Positions 36,761-45,975 of a stretch of 64,000 nt of DNA are shown one piece after another. This stretch comes from DATFJT01 sp965230755 (lineage in GTDB: Bacteria; Bacteroidota; Bacteroidia; Chitinophagales; Saprospiraceae): assembly GCA_965230755.1 (NCBI GenBank), contig CBDDLT010000005.1, forward strand, positions 124,001 through 188,000, in the 5' to 3' direction. Numbering within the stretch: the first letter of the stretch is position 1; each line of letters begins with the position of its first letter. Position numbers and translations under genes: made by a program. The notes under the pieces were generated by a model that was not told the DNA's origin, did not search any database, and was given only the letters and a program-made list of their open reading frames with translations.

Positions 36761-37699
36761 TTACTGAACCACTTCCCGGAAATACTCCAGGGTTTTCTTT
36801 AGTCCCTCAGATCGACTGATTTGAGGCTCCCAACCCAACACTGCTTTTGCTCTATCGATATTGGGTTTACGTCTCTTAGGATCATCTTCAGGAAGGGGAT
36901 GATGGACCAAGTGAGCTTTAGGATTCCCAACCAACTCGATAATTTCATTCCCGAATTCGAGAATGGTCACCTCATCCGGATTTCCAATATTTACTGGCTG
37001 AGAATAATCACTTAACAATAGCCTATAGATTCCTTCGACTAAATCATCGACATAACAAAATGATCTCGTCTGACTTCCGTCTCCAAAAACAGAGAGGCCT
37101 TCACCTTTGATCGCCTGTGAAATAAATGTAGGTAATACCCTTCCATCATCCACTCGCATTCGAGGACCGTAAGTATTAAATATTCTGACGATTCTTGTTT
37201 CCAGTCCATGATAATTATGATATGCCATGGTTATCGCCTCCAAAAATCTTTTTGCTTCGTCGTACACTCCCCTTGGGCCAATTGGATTAACATTACCCCA
37301 GTAGTCCTCCGTTTGAGGATGTACCAATGGATCGCCATAGACCTCAGAAGTCGATGCTACTAGAATTCTGGCATTTTTTGCTCTGGCTAACCCAAGAAGA
37401 TTGTGAGTACCCAATGCTCCCACTTTCATTGTTTGGATAGGCATTTTTAAGTAATCTATAGGAGAAGCCGGAGAAGCAAAATGAAGAATGTAATGAAGTT
37501 CACCCGGAACATGAACAAACTTACTTACATCGTGATGATAAAACTCAAACCGCTCATGGCTGAACAAGTGTTTTATATTGTCCAGACTCCCAGTGAGAAG
37601 GTTATCCATTCCGAATACTTTATACCCTTCTTTTATGAATCTATCACTTAAATGCGACCCCAAAAAACCTGCGGCTCCCGTTATTAATACATTTTTCAT
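36761..37699 (-). CDS. NAD-dependent epimerase/UDP-glucuronate decarboxylase-like SDR
   Basis: Start at the ATG at 37699 (a TTG five codons further out is ignored); 312 residues. It has the Rossmann motif ITGAAGFLGSHL, the catalytic ST...YxxxK pair (STSEVYGDP, YDEAKRF) and the UDP-xylose synthase features PIGPRGVYDEAKR, IFNTYGPRM and GDGSQTRSFCYVDD. These fit UDP-glucuronate decarboxylase, which makes UDP-xylose for surface polysaccharides. It converges on pgk with a 5-nt gap. Confidence 0.88.
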   Translation of the reverse strand: MKNVLITGAAGFLGSHLSDRFIKEGYKVFGMDNLLTGSLDNIKHLFSHERFEFYHHDVSKFVHVPGELHYILHFASPASPIDYLKMPIQTMKVGALGTHNLLGLARAKNARILVASTSEVYGDPLVHPQTEDYWGNVNPIGPRGVYDEAKRFLEAITMAYHNYHGLETRIVRIFNTYGPRMRVDDGRVLPTFISQAIKGEGLSVFGDGSQTRSFCYVDDLVEGIYRLLLSDYSQPVNIGNPDEVTILEFGNEIIELVGNPKAHLVHHPLPEDDPKRRKPNIDRAKAVLGWEPQISRSEGLKKTLEYFREVVQ

Positions 37700-37730
37700 T
37701 ACTCCAGCTATCAAATGCCAACAATGGCGG

Positions 37731-37738
37731 CAAAGGTA
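37731..37738 (-). promoter_or_regulatory. -7 element (TACCTTTG) for the SDR gene
   Basis: A perfect TAnnTTTG box 31 nt upstream of the ATG at 37699; ATTG at 37760-37757 is a possible upstream box at a slightly short 18-nt spacing. Confidence 0.5.
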
Positions 37739-37826
37739 TGAAATATATCACTGCAACAATGGCCTTTTTTCGGCCTTTAATTCGAAAATATCTTAACTTG
37801 CTTTTAAATAAGCTTTATTTAAAACC

Positions 37827-38606
37827 ATGTTAAAAATCAAATACTTCTTTTTTCAGAGCTTTATTATTCTACTCATGTCTCTCTTCTTCTTGCCTGCATT
37901 TGGCCAAGAAGCTTCTGAGGAAGATATACGTTGGAAGACGCTATCATTCAACATGCATTACGGCGCAGCATTTCCCGGCAACGATCTCAATGACCGCTTT
38001 GGTTATATGAATAATTTTGGTGGTGGGCTAGAATTTTTAACCGGGAATAACTGGCATTTGGCTCTTCAGGGTAATTATTATTTCGGTAACGAAATAAAAG
38101 AAGATGTTCTATCCAATCTTAGAACGAGCGATGGTGTCATCATAGGAAATGACATGGCTTTTGCCAACATATTTATGCGTTCAAGGGCATGGTCCGTACA
38201 TGGATCTTTCGGTAAGCTGATACCATTAGGCCAAAAAGTGAACAGCGGATTATTGATCAGTTTAGGTGGTGGATTTATCAGCCACAAAGTACGCATTCAG
38301 GATGACTCTCAATCTGTGCCTCAAGTAATCGAAGATAATGTTCGAGGGTATGACCGCCTTACCGGAGGTTTGCTTTTTAGAGAATCTATTGGCTACTACA
38401 GCAATGAGCAAAGTGCACGAGGTAATTTTAGGTTCTATGTAATGCTGGAGGGCAATCAGGGATTAACGGAAGGGCTTCGAAGGCTCAATTACAGTGATAA
38501 CACTTCAGAATATGGAAAAAAACGCCTAGACAGCATCTGGAGTATTAAAGTAGGATTTATCCTCCCATTGCAGACATACGGAGGAGACAGTTTCATATTG
38601 TACTGA
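37827..38606 (+). CDS. Outer-membrane beta-barrel-like protein
   Basis: 259 residues with a signal peptide (FFLPAFGQ) and alternating hydrophobic beta strands (SFNMHYGAAFPGNDL, FGGGLEFLTGNNWHLALQGNYYFG, SIWSIKVGFILPLQ). The pattern fits a small outer-membrane barrel, but I cannot name a family. It ends 4 nt before the waaA start, so it is in the same transcript as waaA and the heptose kinase-like gene. This context hints at an envelope function connected with lipopolysaccharide. Confidence 0.65.
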   Translation: MLKIKYFFFQSFIILLMSLFFLPAFGQEASEEDIRWKTLSFNMHYGAAFPGNDLNDRFGYMNNFGGGLEFLTGNNWHLALQGNYYFGNEIKEDVLSNLRTSDGVIIGNDMAFANIFMRSRAWSVHGSFGKLIPLGQKVNSGLLISLGGGFISHKVRIQDDSQSVPQVIEDNVRGYDRLTGGLLFRESIGYYSNEQSARGNFRFYVMLEGNQGLTEGLRRLNYSDNTSEYGKKRLDSIWSIKVGFILPLQTYGGDSFILY

Positions 38607-38610
38607 TTTG

Positions 38611-39855
38611 ATGAATGCCTTACAACTGGGATTGTATAAGCTTTTTCTTAGACTGTATTATTTCGTTCTCTGGGTGGTATCTCCTTTTAACCCCAAGGCA
38701 CAACTTTGGTTGAAACAGAGAAAAGAGCATCCCTTTCCCATTGAAAAACTGGATTCGGACAAAGAAAAAATATGGTTTCACTGTGCTTCATTGGGTGAGT
38801 TTGACCAGGCCCTACCAGTCATTCGAAAATTCGAAAAAAAATCCAATTACCAAATATTGGTATCGTTTTATTCTCCTTCTGGTTTTCAAGCTGTGCATTC
38901 TAAGAGCAAATACAACCAGCTGGTTTTCTTTTATCTGCCTCAAGACTACAAGTCGGTCATGGTAAAATTGATCGATAAGATCGACCCTAAAATGCTCTTC
39001 ATCATCAAATATGAATTGTGGTATCACTTAATTCATCAAGTCAAGCGTAAAAATATTCCTGTCTACTTAGTCTCTGCTTATTTCTACGAGGATCAGCAAT
39101 ATTTTAAATCGCTCTCAAAGAATTTCTACATAAGCTTACTTAATCGATTCGATCAAATATTTTTGCTGGATGCTAATTCTAAGGACTTTCTGGAACAGAT
39201 GGGTGTCACAACACCGATATTGATCACCGGTGATACTCGAGTAGAGCAGTGCTTAAAAAATACGCAAGAGGCATTCGAGGATAAAAAAGTAGAAGCTTTT
39301 GTTAAAGATCATCCGATCATTATTTTGGGGAGTAGCTGGCAAGAAGAGGAAGTCCTGTTAAGTCGAATTATTGATCGTTTGGAGAAGTATAAAATAATTA
39401 TAGCACCTCATGATATTTCGGAACAGCATCTAAAGAAAATTGAAAATCTTTTTAACAATATTACAGTTCGATATTCAAAATTCTTTGAGGAGAAAAATGA
39501 AAACTCAAAAATCATGCTTTTGGACAACATAGGCATGTTAAAAAACATATATTCGCATGCCCGGTTAAGTATCATTGGAGGTGGATTCACTGGCAAGTTG
39601 CACAATGTGCTGGAGCCTATAGCATATGGAGTTCCTGTCATTTGCGGACCTAAGACAAAAAGATACCCGGAAGCGAAAATTTTGGAGGATGAGTTTTCCT
39701 TAATTCGAATTGAGCATAACGAGCACGAACTGCTTCGAGCTATCACTTATTTCGAAGACGAAAAGAACTATATTAGGGGATCTCAAAATGCGAAAAAATA
39801 TATTTTGGAAAATGCCGATGCAGCAAAAAAGCTGTTGGACGGATTAAACTTATAA
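38611..39855 (+). CDS. waaA: Kdo transferase (3-deoxy-D-manno-octulosonic acid transferase)
   Basis: 414 residues; ATG at 38611 preferred over a TTG directly before it. An N-terminal membrane-associated helix precedes the GT30 domain: WFHCASLGEFDQALPVI with the catalytic acidic residue, the LLDANSKDFLEQMGV strand, ILGSSWQEEE and the donor site IIGGGFTGKLHNVLEPIAYGVPVICGP. It adds Kdo to lipid A precursors at the inner membrane. Followed 7 nt later by the heptose-kinase-like gene. Confidence 0.94.
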   Translation: MNALQLGLYKLFLRLYYFVLWVVSPFNPKAQLWLKQRKEHPFPIEKLDSDKEKIWFHCASLGEFDQALPVIRKFEKKSNYQILVSFYSPSGFQAVHSKSKYNQLVFFYLPQDYKSVMVKLIDKIDPKMLFIIKYELWYHLIHQVKRKNIPVYLVSAYFYEDQQYFKSLSKNFYISLLNRFDQIFLLDANSKDFLEQMGVTTPILITGDTRVEQCLKNTQEAFEDKKVEAFVKDHPIIILGSSWQEEEVLLSRIIDRLEKYKIIIAPHDISEQHLKKIENLFNNITVRYSKFFEEKNENSKIMLLDNIGMLKNIYSHARLSIIGGGFTGKLHNVLEPIAYGVPVICGPKTKRYPEAKILEDEFSLIRIEHNEHELLRAITYFEDEKNYIRGSQNAKKYILENADAAKKLLDGLNL

Positions 39856-39862
39856 GCGTATT

Positions 39863-40837
39863 ATGATCGCTGATTTTTTTAAGGGATTGGAGAATGAAAG
39901 AGTGTTGGTTGTAGGAGATATTATGCTCGACCGATATTTGTTTGGTGAAGTGCATAGAATATCTCCAGAGGCTCCGGTTCCCATTATATCTTTAACGAAA
40001 GATATGTCTAAAATAGGAGGTGCGGGAAATGTCGCTTTAAATGTTGCAGGTTTGGGTTCTAAGGTGCGTTTACTGAGCTTGGTCGGTTCTGATGAATCGG
40101 GAGCTCATATTCGACAATTACTTTCCGAAGAACAAATTGATGAGGATGGAATTTTAATTTCGGACTCTCGAAAAACTACGGTAAAATCCAGAATTATATC
40201 TTCCGGTCAGCATTTAATGAGAATAGATAGCGAAGATAAATTCGATGTGACGGATCAAGAAATCGATCTTCTCTGGGATAAGTACCAAACGATTGTCAAT
40301 GAGTTTAATCCGACCTTAGTCTTACTTCAAGATTACGACAAGGGTCTTTTGAGTTCGAAATTTCTGAGCAAAATTTTAGAATTCAACAACGAACATAAAA
40401 TTTTCACATCAATCGATCCCAAGAAAAGAGATTTTTCTATCTATGCCCCTTGCGATTTACTTAAACCAAATCTGAAAGAATTTTCAGAGTATTTGGGACA
40501 AGAAGTTCATCCGATCTATGATGAACTCTTACCTATGACTGAAAAACTTAGAAGTGATTTGAGTATTTCAAGTGTGGTCATCACTTTATCTGAACACGGT
40601 ATTTTTATCAATTCGGCTAACCGCTCGGTTCAATGTGGCACCAAAGCTTCTGAAATTGTGGATGTTTGTGGTGCTGGAGATGCGGTTTTTGCTGTCATAT
40701 CTCTAGCCCTAAAAATGGGAATCTCCCATGAATCTGCAGGTCAAATAGCCAATGCAGCAGGCGCTTTAGTCTGTTCAAAGGTTGGTGTAGTAGCCGTTGA
40801 GCTCTCTCAACTAAAACGAGAGACCCTCGATCAGTAG
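39863..40837 (+). CDS. PfkB-family kinase, RfaE1/HldE kinase-like
   Basis: 324 residues. RVLVVGDIMLDRYLFGEVHRISPEAPVPI is the diagnostic N terminus of the heptose-7-phosphate kinase RfaE1 (the kinase half of HldE), and GGAGNVALNVAGLG follows. The catalytic Asp (about residue 273) is in the pfkB signature DVCGAGDAVFA. The nucleotidyltransferase half of HldE is missing, so a separate gene must supply it if the pathway is complete. Downstream of waaA, consistent with core-sugar supply. Confidence 0.9.
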   Translation: MIADFFKGLENERVLVVGDIMLDRYLFGEVHRISPEAPVPIISLTKDMSKIGGAGNVALNVAGLGSKVRLLSLVGSDESGAHIRQLLSEEQIDEDGILISDSRKTTVKSRIISSGQHLMRIDSEDKFDVTDQEIDLLWDKYQTIVNEFNPTLVLLQDYDKGLLSSKFLSKILEFNNEHKIFTSIDPKKRDFSIYAPCDLLKPNLKEFSEYLGQEVHPIYDELLPMTEKLRSDLSISSVVITLSEHGIFINSANRSVQCGTKASEIVDVCGAGDAVFAVISLALKMGISHESAGQIANAAGALVCSKVGVVAVELSQLKRETLDQ

Positions 40838-40929
40838 ATCATCTAGCTCGTCAATTTATTGTTCAATTTAAAGAAATTCAAAATTTGGATGGAGGTATTA
40901 GTGTCCACCGAATTTAGAATGAAAAAACC

Positions 40930-43269
40930 ATGGAAAAGTTAATTCCAAGATTCAGTTTAGTACTTGCGATAGCTTTCGTGTTGAGTTCCTTTGAAGTTCG
41001 ATGTCAGGTTCAACTGAACGTAGAAGGTCTGGGCTCTTACCAGGCTACCCTTGCGAATTTTGGAGTTAACAACCCTTGTAATTTGGGGATAGTAATAGGA
41101 GATATAAGGAAGATTAATGATGGCACCCTTGATAATTCGGCATGTTCCGCATTTGCAGACAATGATTTGTACGGCAAAATAGCGCTCGTCGAAAGAGGGA
41201 GTTGTGGTTTTGCAGAAAAAGCGGCCCATATCCAAGCTAACGGTGTTAAAGCTGTAATAATCTGTAATAACGAACCCGGTCGGAGACCCATGGGACCTAC
41301 TGACGGAATTAATGTATCTGTTCCGACGGTGATGATAAGTCAACAAGATTGTGTTCATCTGCTCAACGTTTTGGAAGATGCGAATGAGCTAAATGCCTCG
41401 CTACAAGCCCTTCCCGTTAGCCTTTCTAATTCAGTACAAGTTGTTTGGGGTGACCAAGCAGGACAGGGTCAATTTGATGGAGGACTAAATGGATGGACCG
41501 TGGAAAACTGTTTTGTTGAAGTTAATGGTAATACAGCCTCTCCACTTTCCTGGCAATGGTATGAAAATCCCATCGAAGAACTTTTTGGTTCTCAAATGAT
41601 CTCATATTCCAGATGTAATGGAGCTGTCGGTTATGATGCCTCATATTGGAATCTGAATTACGGAGGTGATCTCGGCATTCCTAATGGTTATCCCAATCAT
41701 CACTGCGAACTCATTTCCCCAGCAATAGACCTTTCTAACGCTGGTCCTGTTTCCCTTCAATTTTGGCAAACCAACTTTAGCTTAAACGGCAATGATAATC
41801 CTGGAGATCCTGTTTCTAGGGTCTTCATTTCTTATGACGGTGGAATGACCTGGCCTGATCAAATTAATGTTGAAACGAATAATATACTTACAGCAGATCA
41901 AACGGTTTGGGCAAATGGAGAACTCAAAAGATACTTTCTACCTCAATTAGCGGGTGAGCCCAATATTAGACTTAAGTTTGAATTTCACGGTGATTTTTAT
42001 GCGTGGTATATCGATGATGTTTATTTCACTGCTATTCCGGATAATAACTTGACCATAAACCCTGATGTATACGGATTGCAACCATCCGCCAGAACCCCCA
42101 TCAGTCTTGCTGAGCCGGTTTTCGCTATAACTGAGGTAACGAATTCAGGTAGACAGGCTCAGCCAAACACAAAAGTTACAGTGGAATACTCAGGGCCCTC
42201 GACAACAATTGCAAAAGAATTAGACCTCGGAACGCTACAATCCACATCGGCCGCTTATGGTTGCGAAACTAATCAGATATTCTCACCGGACGAAATTGGA
42301 CATTACGCCGTGACGATGACCGCACATTCGGACAGTATGGATTTCGATATGTCAGACAACTCACTTGATTTTAGTTTTGAGCTCACTGATTCGATTTGGT
42401 CTAAAGATCCTGGACAAGTTGATGGATTCGTGAGACCTGCAGATGTATCCCACTTTACTTGGGGTTCTGTGTTCACCGTTCCGGAAGATTATCAAGGAAC
42501 GGATATGATTTATGGCGTTGAATTTGGTTTCCAGCTTGCCGACAGCACTGATGACCTAACTGAATTTATTGTTTGGGATATTTCAAGCTGGGATAATATT
42601 AATAATGACCGTATTTGTCAGGAAGCTGAAAGAGAGACATTGATTCAGGACATGGTTGTGTTTAATTATAGAGATGGAGTCGATAATGTCATGAGAACTT
42701 ATGATCTAGAAAAAAATCCAATCCTTGATCCCATACGGATAGAAACAGGCAAAAATTATATCTTGGCTATCAGTTGGCTCAATCCAGACAAAGATCTCAA
42801 TATTTTTGGTTATACAGATTATCGTTACTTGGGAATGCAGGTCGCCTATGATAGTTGTTCAGCATTACAGAAGTATACTGATGTTATCGGAATTGGAGAT
42901 AATACTCGTGGAGACTGGTCGACAGCCGGTTGGTCTAGCGGAATTGTTCCTGCCATGAGATTGATTACAAAACCTCTTACTGTTTCTTCAGTGAAAGAAA
43001 ATAATACAAATGTACAACTGAATGTATATCCAAATCCAAGCACCGATAAGATAAATATTGAAGTTCAATTCGAGAAAAAACAAGATCAAGTTGAGATCAG
43101 TATTAAAGATATTACTGGTAAAACCATACTTGTTCATAATGACTATAAAGTGAGTAATCGGCTATACTCGTTCAATTTGAACGAACAAAATTCCGGTATG
43201 TATTTCATTGAAATCAAGACGGAATCGGGAATGAAATCGACAAAGTTTCTTCTACATAAATCGGGCTAA
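40930..43269 (+). CDS. PA-domain T9SS type A secreted protein, array copy 1
   Basis: 779 residues. A signal peptide leads into a protease-associated (PA) domain (about 30-170; DLYGKIALVERGSCGFAEKAAHIQANG...VPTVMISQQDC). The middle domain (about 195-375) has SPLSWQWYENPIEELFGSQMISYSRCNGAVGYDA and HGDFYAWYIDDVYF, a jelly-roll/MAM-like pattern. A region of unknown family (about 380-690) includes an EF-hand-like loop at residue 556. The end (VYPNPSTDKINIEV...GMYFIEIK) is a type A sorting domain. No catalytic residues are recognised. First of four tandem paralogues. Confidence 0.82.
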   Translation: MEKLIPRFSLVLAIAFVLSSFEVRCQVQLNVEGLGSYQATLANFGVNNPCNLGIVIGDIRKINDGTLDNSACSAFADNDLYGKIALVERGSCGFAEKAAHIQANGVKAVIICNNEPGRRPMGPTDGINVSVPTVMISQQDCVHLLNVLEDANELNASLQALPVSLSNSVQVVWGDQAGQGQFDGGLNGWTVENCFVEVNGNTASPLSWQWYENPIEELFGSQMISYSRCNGAVGYDASYWNLNYGGDLGIPNGYPNHHCELISPAIDLSNAGPVSLQFWQTNFSLNGNDNPGDPVSRVFISYDGGMTWPDQINVETNNILTADQTVWANGELKRYFLPQLAGEPNIRLKFEFHGDFYAWYIDDVYFTAIPDNNLTINPDVYGLQPSARTPISLAEPVFAITEVTNSGRQAQPNTKVTVEYSGPSTTIAKELDLGTLQSTSAAYGCETNQIFSPDEIGHYAVTMTAHSDSMDFDMSDNSLDFSFELTDSIWSKDPGQVDGFVRPADVSHFTWGSVFTVPEDYQGTDMIYGVEFGFQLADSTDDLTEFIVWDISSWDNINNDRICQEAERETLIQDMVVFNYRDGVDNVMRTYDLEKNPILDPIRIETGKNYILAISWLNPDKDLNIFGYTDYRYLGMQVAYDSCSALQKYTDVIGIGDNTRGDWSTAGWSSGIVPAMRLITKPLTVSSVKENNTNVQLNVYPNPSTDKINIEVQFEKKQDQVEISIKDITGKTILVHNDYKVSNRLYSFNLNEQNSGMYFIEIKTESGMKSTKFLLHKSG

Positions 43270-43353
43270 GTGTAGATCAAAATCGGTTTGAATTTCAAGT
43301 GAATTCAAGCCAGCATTAAAAACTAGATTATTCATACTTTAAATTATAAAACC

Positions 43354-45705
43354 ATGAAAAAAATCTTTACTCAACTAAATTTTGTGATTGTCCTGACATT
43401 AGCATTATTAAGTTACAAAAATTCAATCGGCCAGGTTGTACTCGAAGTAGACGGCATTGGAAGTTTCGAAGCTACCTTAGCCAATTTTGATGTGAACGAC
43501 CCCTGTGGGCTTGATGTTTCGGATCCCATTCGACTGGCCGATGATGGTACTTTAAACCTATGGGCCTGTGATCCATTCGTCGATGCTAATATACAAGATA
43601 AAATTGCGGTGGTCAGGAATGGACAAGACGACGACTGCAGATTTGCGGAGAAAGCAGCCAATGTTGCCGCGAATAATCCAACAGCGGTGGTAATTTGCAA
43701 TGACGTTCCAGGAATTCAACCAATGGGTCCAACCCAAGGCGTAACAGTGTCTGTTCCCACAATTATGGTAAGTCTTCAAGATTGTTTTAACTTAATCAAC
43801 GCTCTAGAAGGTGGTAATGAATTCGATGCACGCATTCGACAAAATCCCGTTGCACTTCCCGGCACTGTCAATATTGTTTGGGGAGATCAACCCGGACAAG
43901 GTCAGTTTGACGGAGGATTGAATGGATGGACAGTAGAAAACTGTTTTATCGATCATAGAGGTAATGTCACTTCTCCATTGAGTTGGCAATGGTATGAAAC
44001 TCCAATTGAAGAATTTTTTAGCTCACAATTAGTCTCATACTCCAGATGTGATGGTGCTGCCGGTTACGAGGCTACGCTGTGGAATATAGATCCAGCCAAT
44101 GGAGTAGACCTGGGCGATCCTCCAAACTACCCCGACCATCACTGTGAATTGGTATCTCCTGTAATCGACTTGTCTGCATCCGGTCCGGTCTCGTTACAGT
44201 TTTGGCAAACCAACTTTAGTTTGAACGGCAATGACAATCCTGGTGATCCTGTCTCTCGATTCTACATCTCCTATGACGGAGGAATGACTTGGCCTGAAGA
44301 ATACTATGTTCAGTCAGGAAATATTCTTACCGATCGTCAAACTGTGTGGGCTAACGGAGAATTAAGAAGATATGCATTGCCTCAATTGGCAGGAGAACCG
44401 AATATCAGACTTAAGTTTGAATTCCATGGCGATTTCTATGCTTGGTATATCGATGATGTTTATTTTATAGAAACACCTAATAATAGCTTGACCATATTCG
44501 AGAACATTTATGGAATCCAGGCTTCTTCGCGAACTCCAATTAATCTTGTAGAACCCGTTCTGGCCATAGCTGGAGCGCAAAATACAGGTGTTGCCGACCA
44601 GACCAATGTTGAGGTGGATGTAAGATATGTTTCTCCTTCTCAAACAACGAACACAACCATTGAGTTGGGCTTGTTGGAGTCTGATTCGATCGGAATTGAA
44701 TGTGCAACAGCAGATCCCTATACTCCAAACGAAATAGGATCATATTCGGCAACCATGACCGTGCAATCTGATAGTATGGACTTCGATCTTTCGGACAACT
44801 CTTTGGACTTTGCCTTCTCGGTTACCGACTCTATTTGGGCTAAGGATCCGGGAGAGGTCAATGGCTTCGTCAGACCTGCCGACGCTACGAATTTTGTTTG
44901 GGGCCCAGTCTTCTCTGCTCCTGATGATTATCAAGGAACAGATATGATTTACGGATTTGAATTTGGGTTTCAACTCGCCGATAGCATCGATGACAATGAA
45001 GAGTTTTTGACATGGTCCATTCTCGAGTGGAATGATACCAATGGAGATTTCGTTTCTCAACAAAGCGAAAGAAACTCTCTACAATCCGGTTTTGTACAAT
45101 TCAAATACCGCGACGGAATAGATAACGAAATGACCATTTACAACTTAGAAGATCTGGAACGCAGCAGTCCTATCGCCATTGAAGCCGGGAAAAACTATAT
45201 TTTGGCGATCCAATGGGATAATCCCGATAGAGATCTCAACATGTTCGGATACAATGGCTATAACTACGATTGGATGAGAACGGCATTTGATGAGTGTGCT
45301 TCACTTGACCGATATACTGATATTATTGGAGTTGGAAATGACATTTCCGGAGATTGGTCCACAGGTGGTTGGAATGGTGACATTGTTCCAGCTATGCGAC
45401 TGATTACAAAACCAATTGTATCCACCAGGAATGAAATCGCTCAGAATTTCTCCTTTGACATGTACCCTAATCCTGTGGCAAAAGACCTCAATATTGGATT
45501 GGAGTTTGAAGAAGTCGTTGATAATCTTGAAATTAGCATTCTGGATATATCCGGTAAAGTTGTCGATGTTAGAAATGACGTGAAGGTGACATCCGGACAA
45601 TACGTCTTTGATTTGAGTCGACAGCACTCCGGTGTTTACTTCGCAAAAATCAGAACGGATGAAGGAATTGCAACGAAAAGATTTATAGTAAAAAAAACTA
45701 ATTAA
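43354..45705 (+). CDS. PA-domain T9SS type A secreted protein, array copy 2
   Basis: 783 residues, same architecture as copy 1: signal peptide, PA domain (DKIAVVRNGQDDDCRFAEKAANVA), jelly-roll-like domain (HGDFYAWYIDDVYFIE), unknown region with an EF-hand-like loop (from residue 561, DTNGDFVSQQSE), and a type A tail (MYPNPVAKDLNIGL...GVYFAKIRTDEG). It shares its first six codons and parts of its C terminus closely with copy 3. A strong hairpin follows. Codon use is mixed, like the neighbours, with arginine codons AGA and CGN intermingled. Confidence 0.82.
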   Translation: MKKIFTQLNFVIVLTLALLSYKNSIGQVVLEVDGIGSFEATLANFDVNDPCGLDVSDPIRLADDGTLNLWACDPFVDANIQDKIAVVRNGQDDDCRFAEKAANVAANNPTAVVICNDVPGIQPMGPTQGVTVSVPTIMVSLQDCFNLINALEGGNEFDARIRQNPVALPGTVNIVWGDQPGQGQFDGGLNGWTVENCFIDHRGNVTSPLSWQWYETPIEEFFSSQLVSYSRCDGAAGYEATLWNIDPANGVDLGDPPNYPDHHCELVSPVIDLSASGPVSLQFWQTNFSLNGNDNPGDPVSRFYISYDGGMTWPEEYYVQSGNILTDRQTVWANGELRRYALPQLAGEPNIRLKFEFHGDFYAWYIDDVYFIETPNNSLTIFENIYGIQASSRTPINLVEPVLAIAGAQNTGVADQTNVEVDVRYVSPSQTTNTTIELGLLESDSIGIECATADPYTPNEIGSYSATMTVQSDSMDFDLSDNSLDFAFSVTDSIWAKDPGEVNGFVRPADATNFVWGPVFSAPDDYQGTDMIYGFEFGFQLADSIDDNEEFLTWSILEWNDTNGDFVSQQSERNSLQSGFVQFKYRDGIDNEMTIYNLEDLERSSPIAIEAGKNYILAIQWDNPDRDLNMFGYNGYNYDWMRTAFDECASLDRYTDIIGVGNDISGDWSTGGWNGDIVPAMRLITKPIVSTRNEIAQNFSFDMYPNPVAKDLNIGLEFEEVVDNLEISILDISGKVVDVRNDVKVTSGQYVFDLSRQHSGVYFAKIRTDEGIATKRFIVKKTN
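45034..45069 (+). other. EF-hand-like loop in array copy 2
   Basis: The 12 residues DTNGDFVSQQSE fit D-x-N/D-x-D/N-x6-E with acidic or amide ligands at positions 1, 3, 5 and 12, as in EF-hand/dockerin-like calcium loops. The same position holds DGNDDGTSQASE in copy 3 (47638-47673) and NINNDRICQEAE in copy 1 (42595-42630), where the first ligand is Asn. Calcium binding is inference. Confidence 0.45.
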
Positions 45706-45750
45706 CCTTAGTAAAGTTTATGATAACAGGCTATATTAAGTTTTTTAATA

Positions 45751-45795
45751 TTCCAGGGCCTAATTTGAAAAAAAATAGGCCCTGGAAAAGCTTTA
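45751..45795 (+). terminator. Hairpin terminator between array copies 2 and 3
   Basis: TTCCAGGGCCTA (45751-45762) and TAGGCCCTGGAA (45776-45787) form a perfect 12-bp stem with a 13-nt A-rich loop, followed by a T-leaning stretch (CTTTATTTTA). It separates copy 3 from the transcript of copies 1 and 2. The rest of the 45706-45975 gap has no gene; CTTG (45907-45910) and TAACTTTA (45929-45936) are a near-consensus promoter for copy 3, with an 18-nt spacing. Confidence 0.7.
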
Positions 45796-45975
45796 TTTTA
45801 TTAATATTTAATAACTTAGTAGGCCCCAGCTAAAGCATCGATTTTACACGAACTGTCACAATTGAGACAAGAAGCTATGAGTCTTGATGAATAAACATAT
45901 AGAAACCTTGGCGCTAAAGAATTATTTTTAACTTTAACATTAAGTAATTATAGATTTAACAAAATAGAAAACATT

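Noticed and set aside
40957..41358. Reverse-strand frames across the secreted array (also 43413-43700, 44740-45063, 45301-45627)
   Set aside because: Shadows of the array genes. They follow the paralogous coding sequence and lose their frame between copies.
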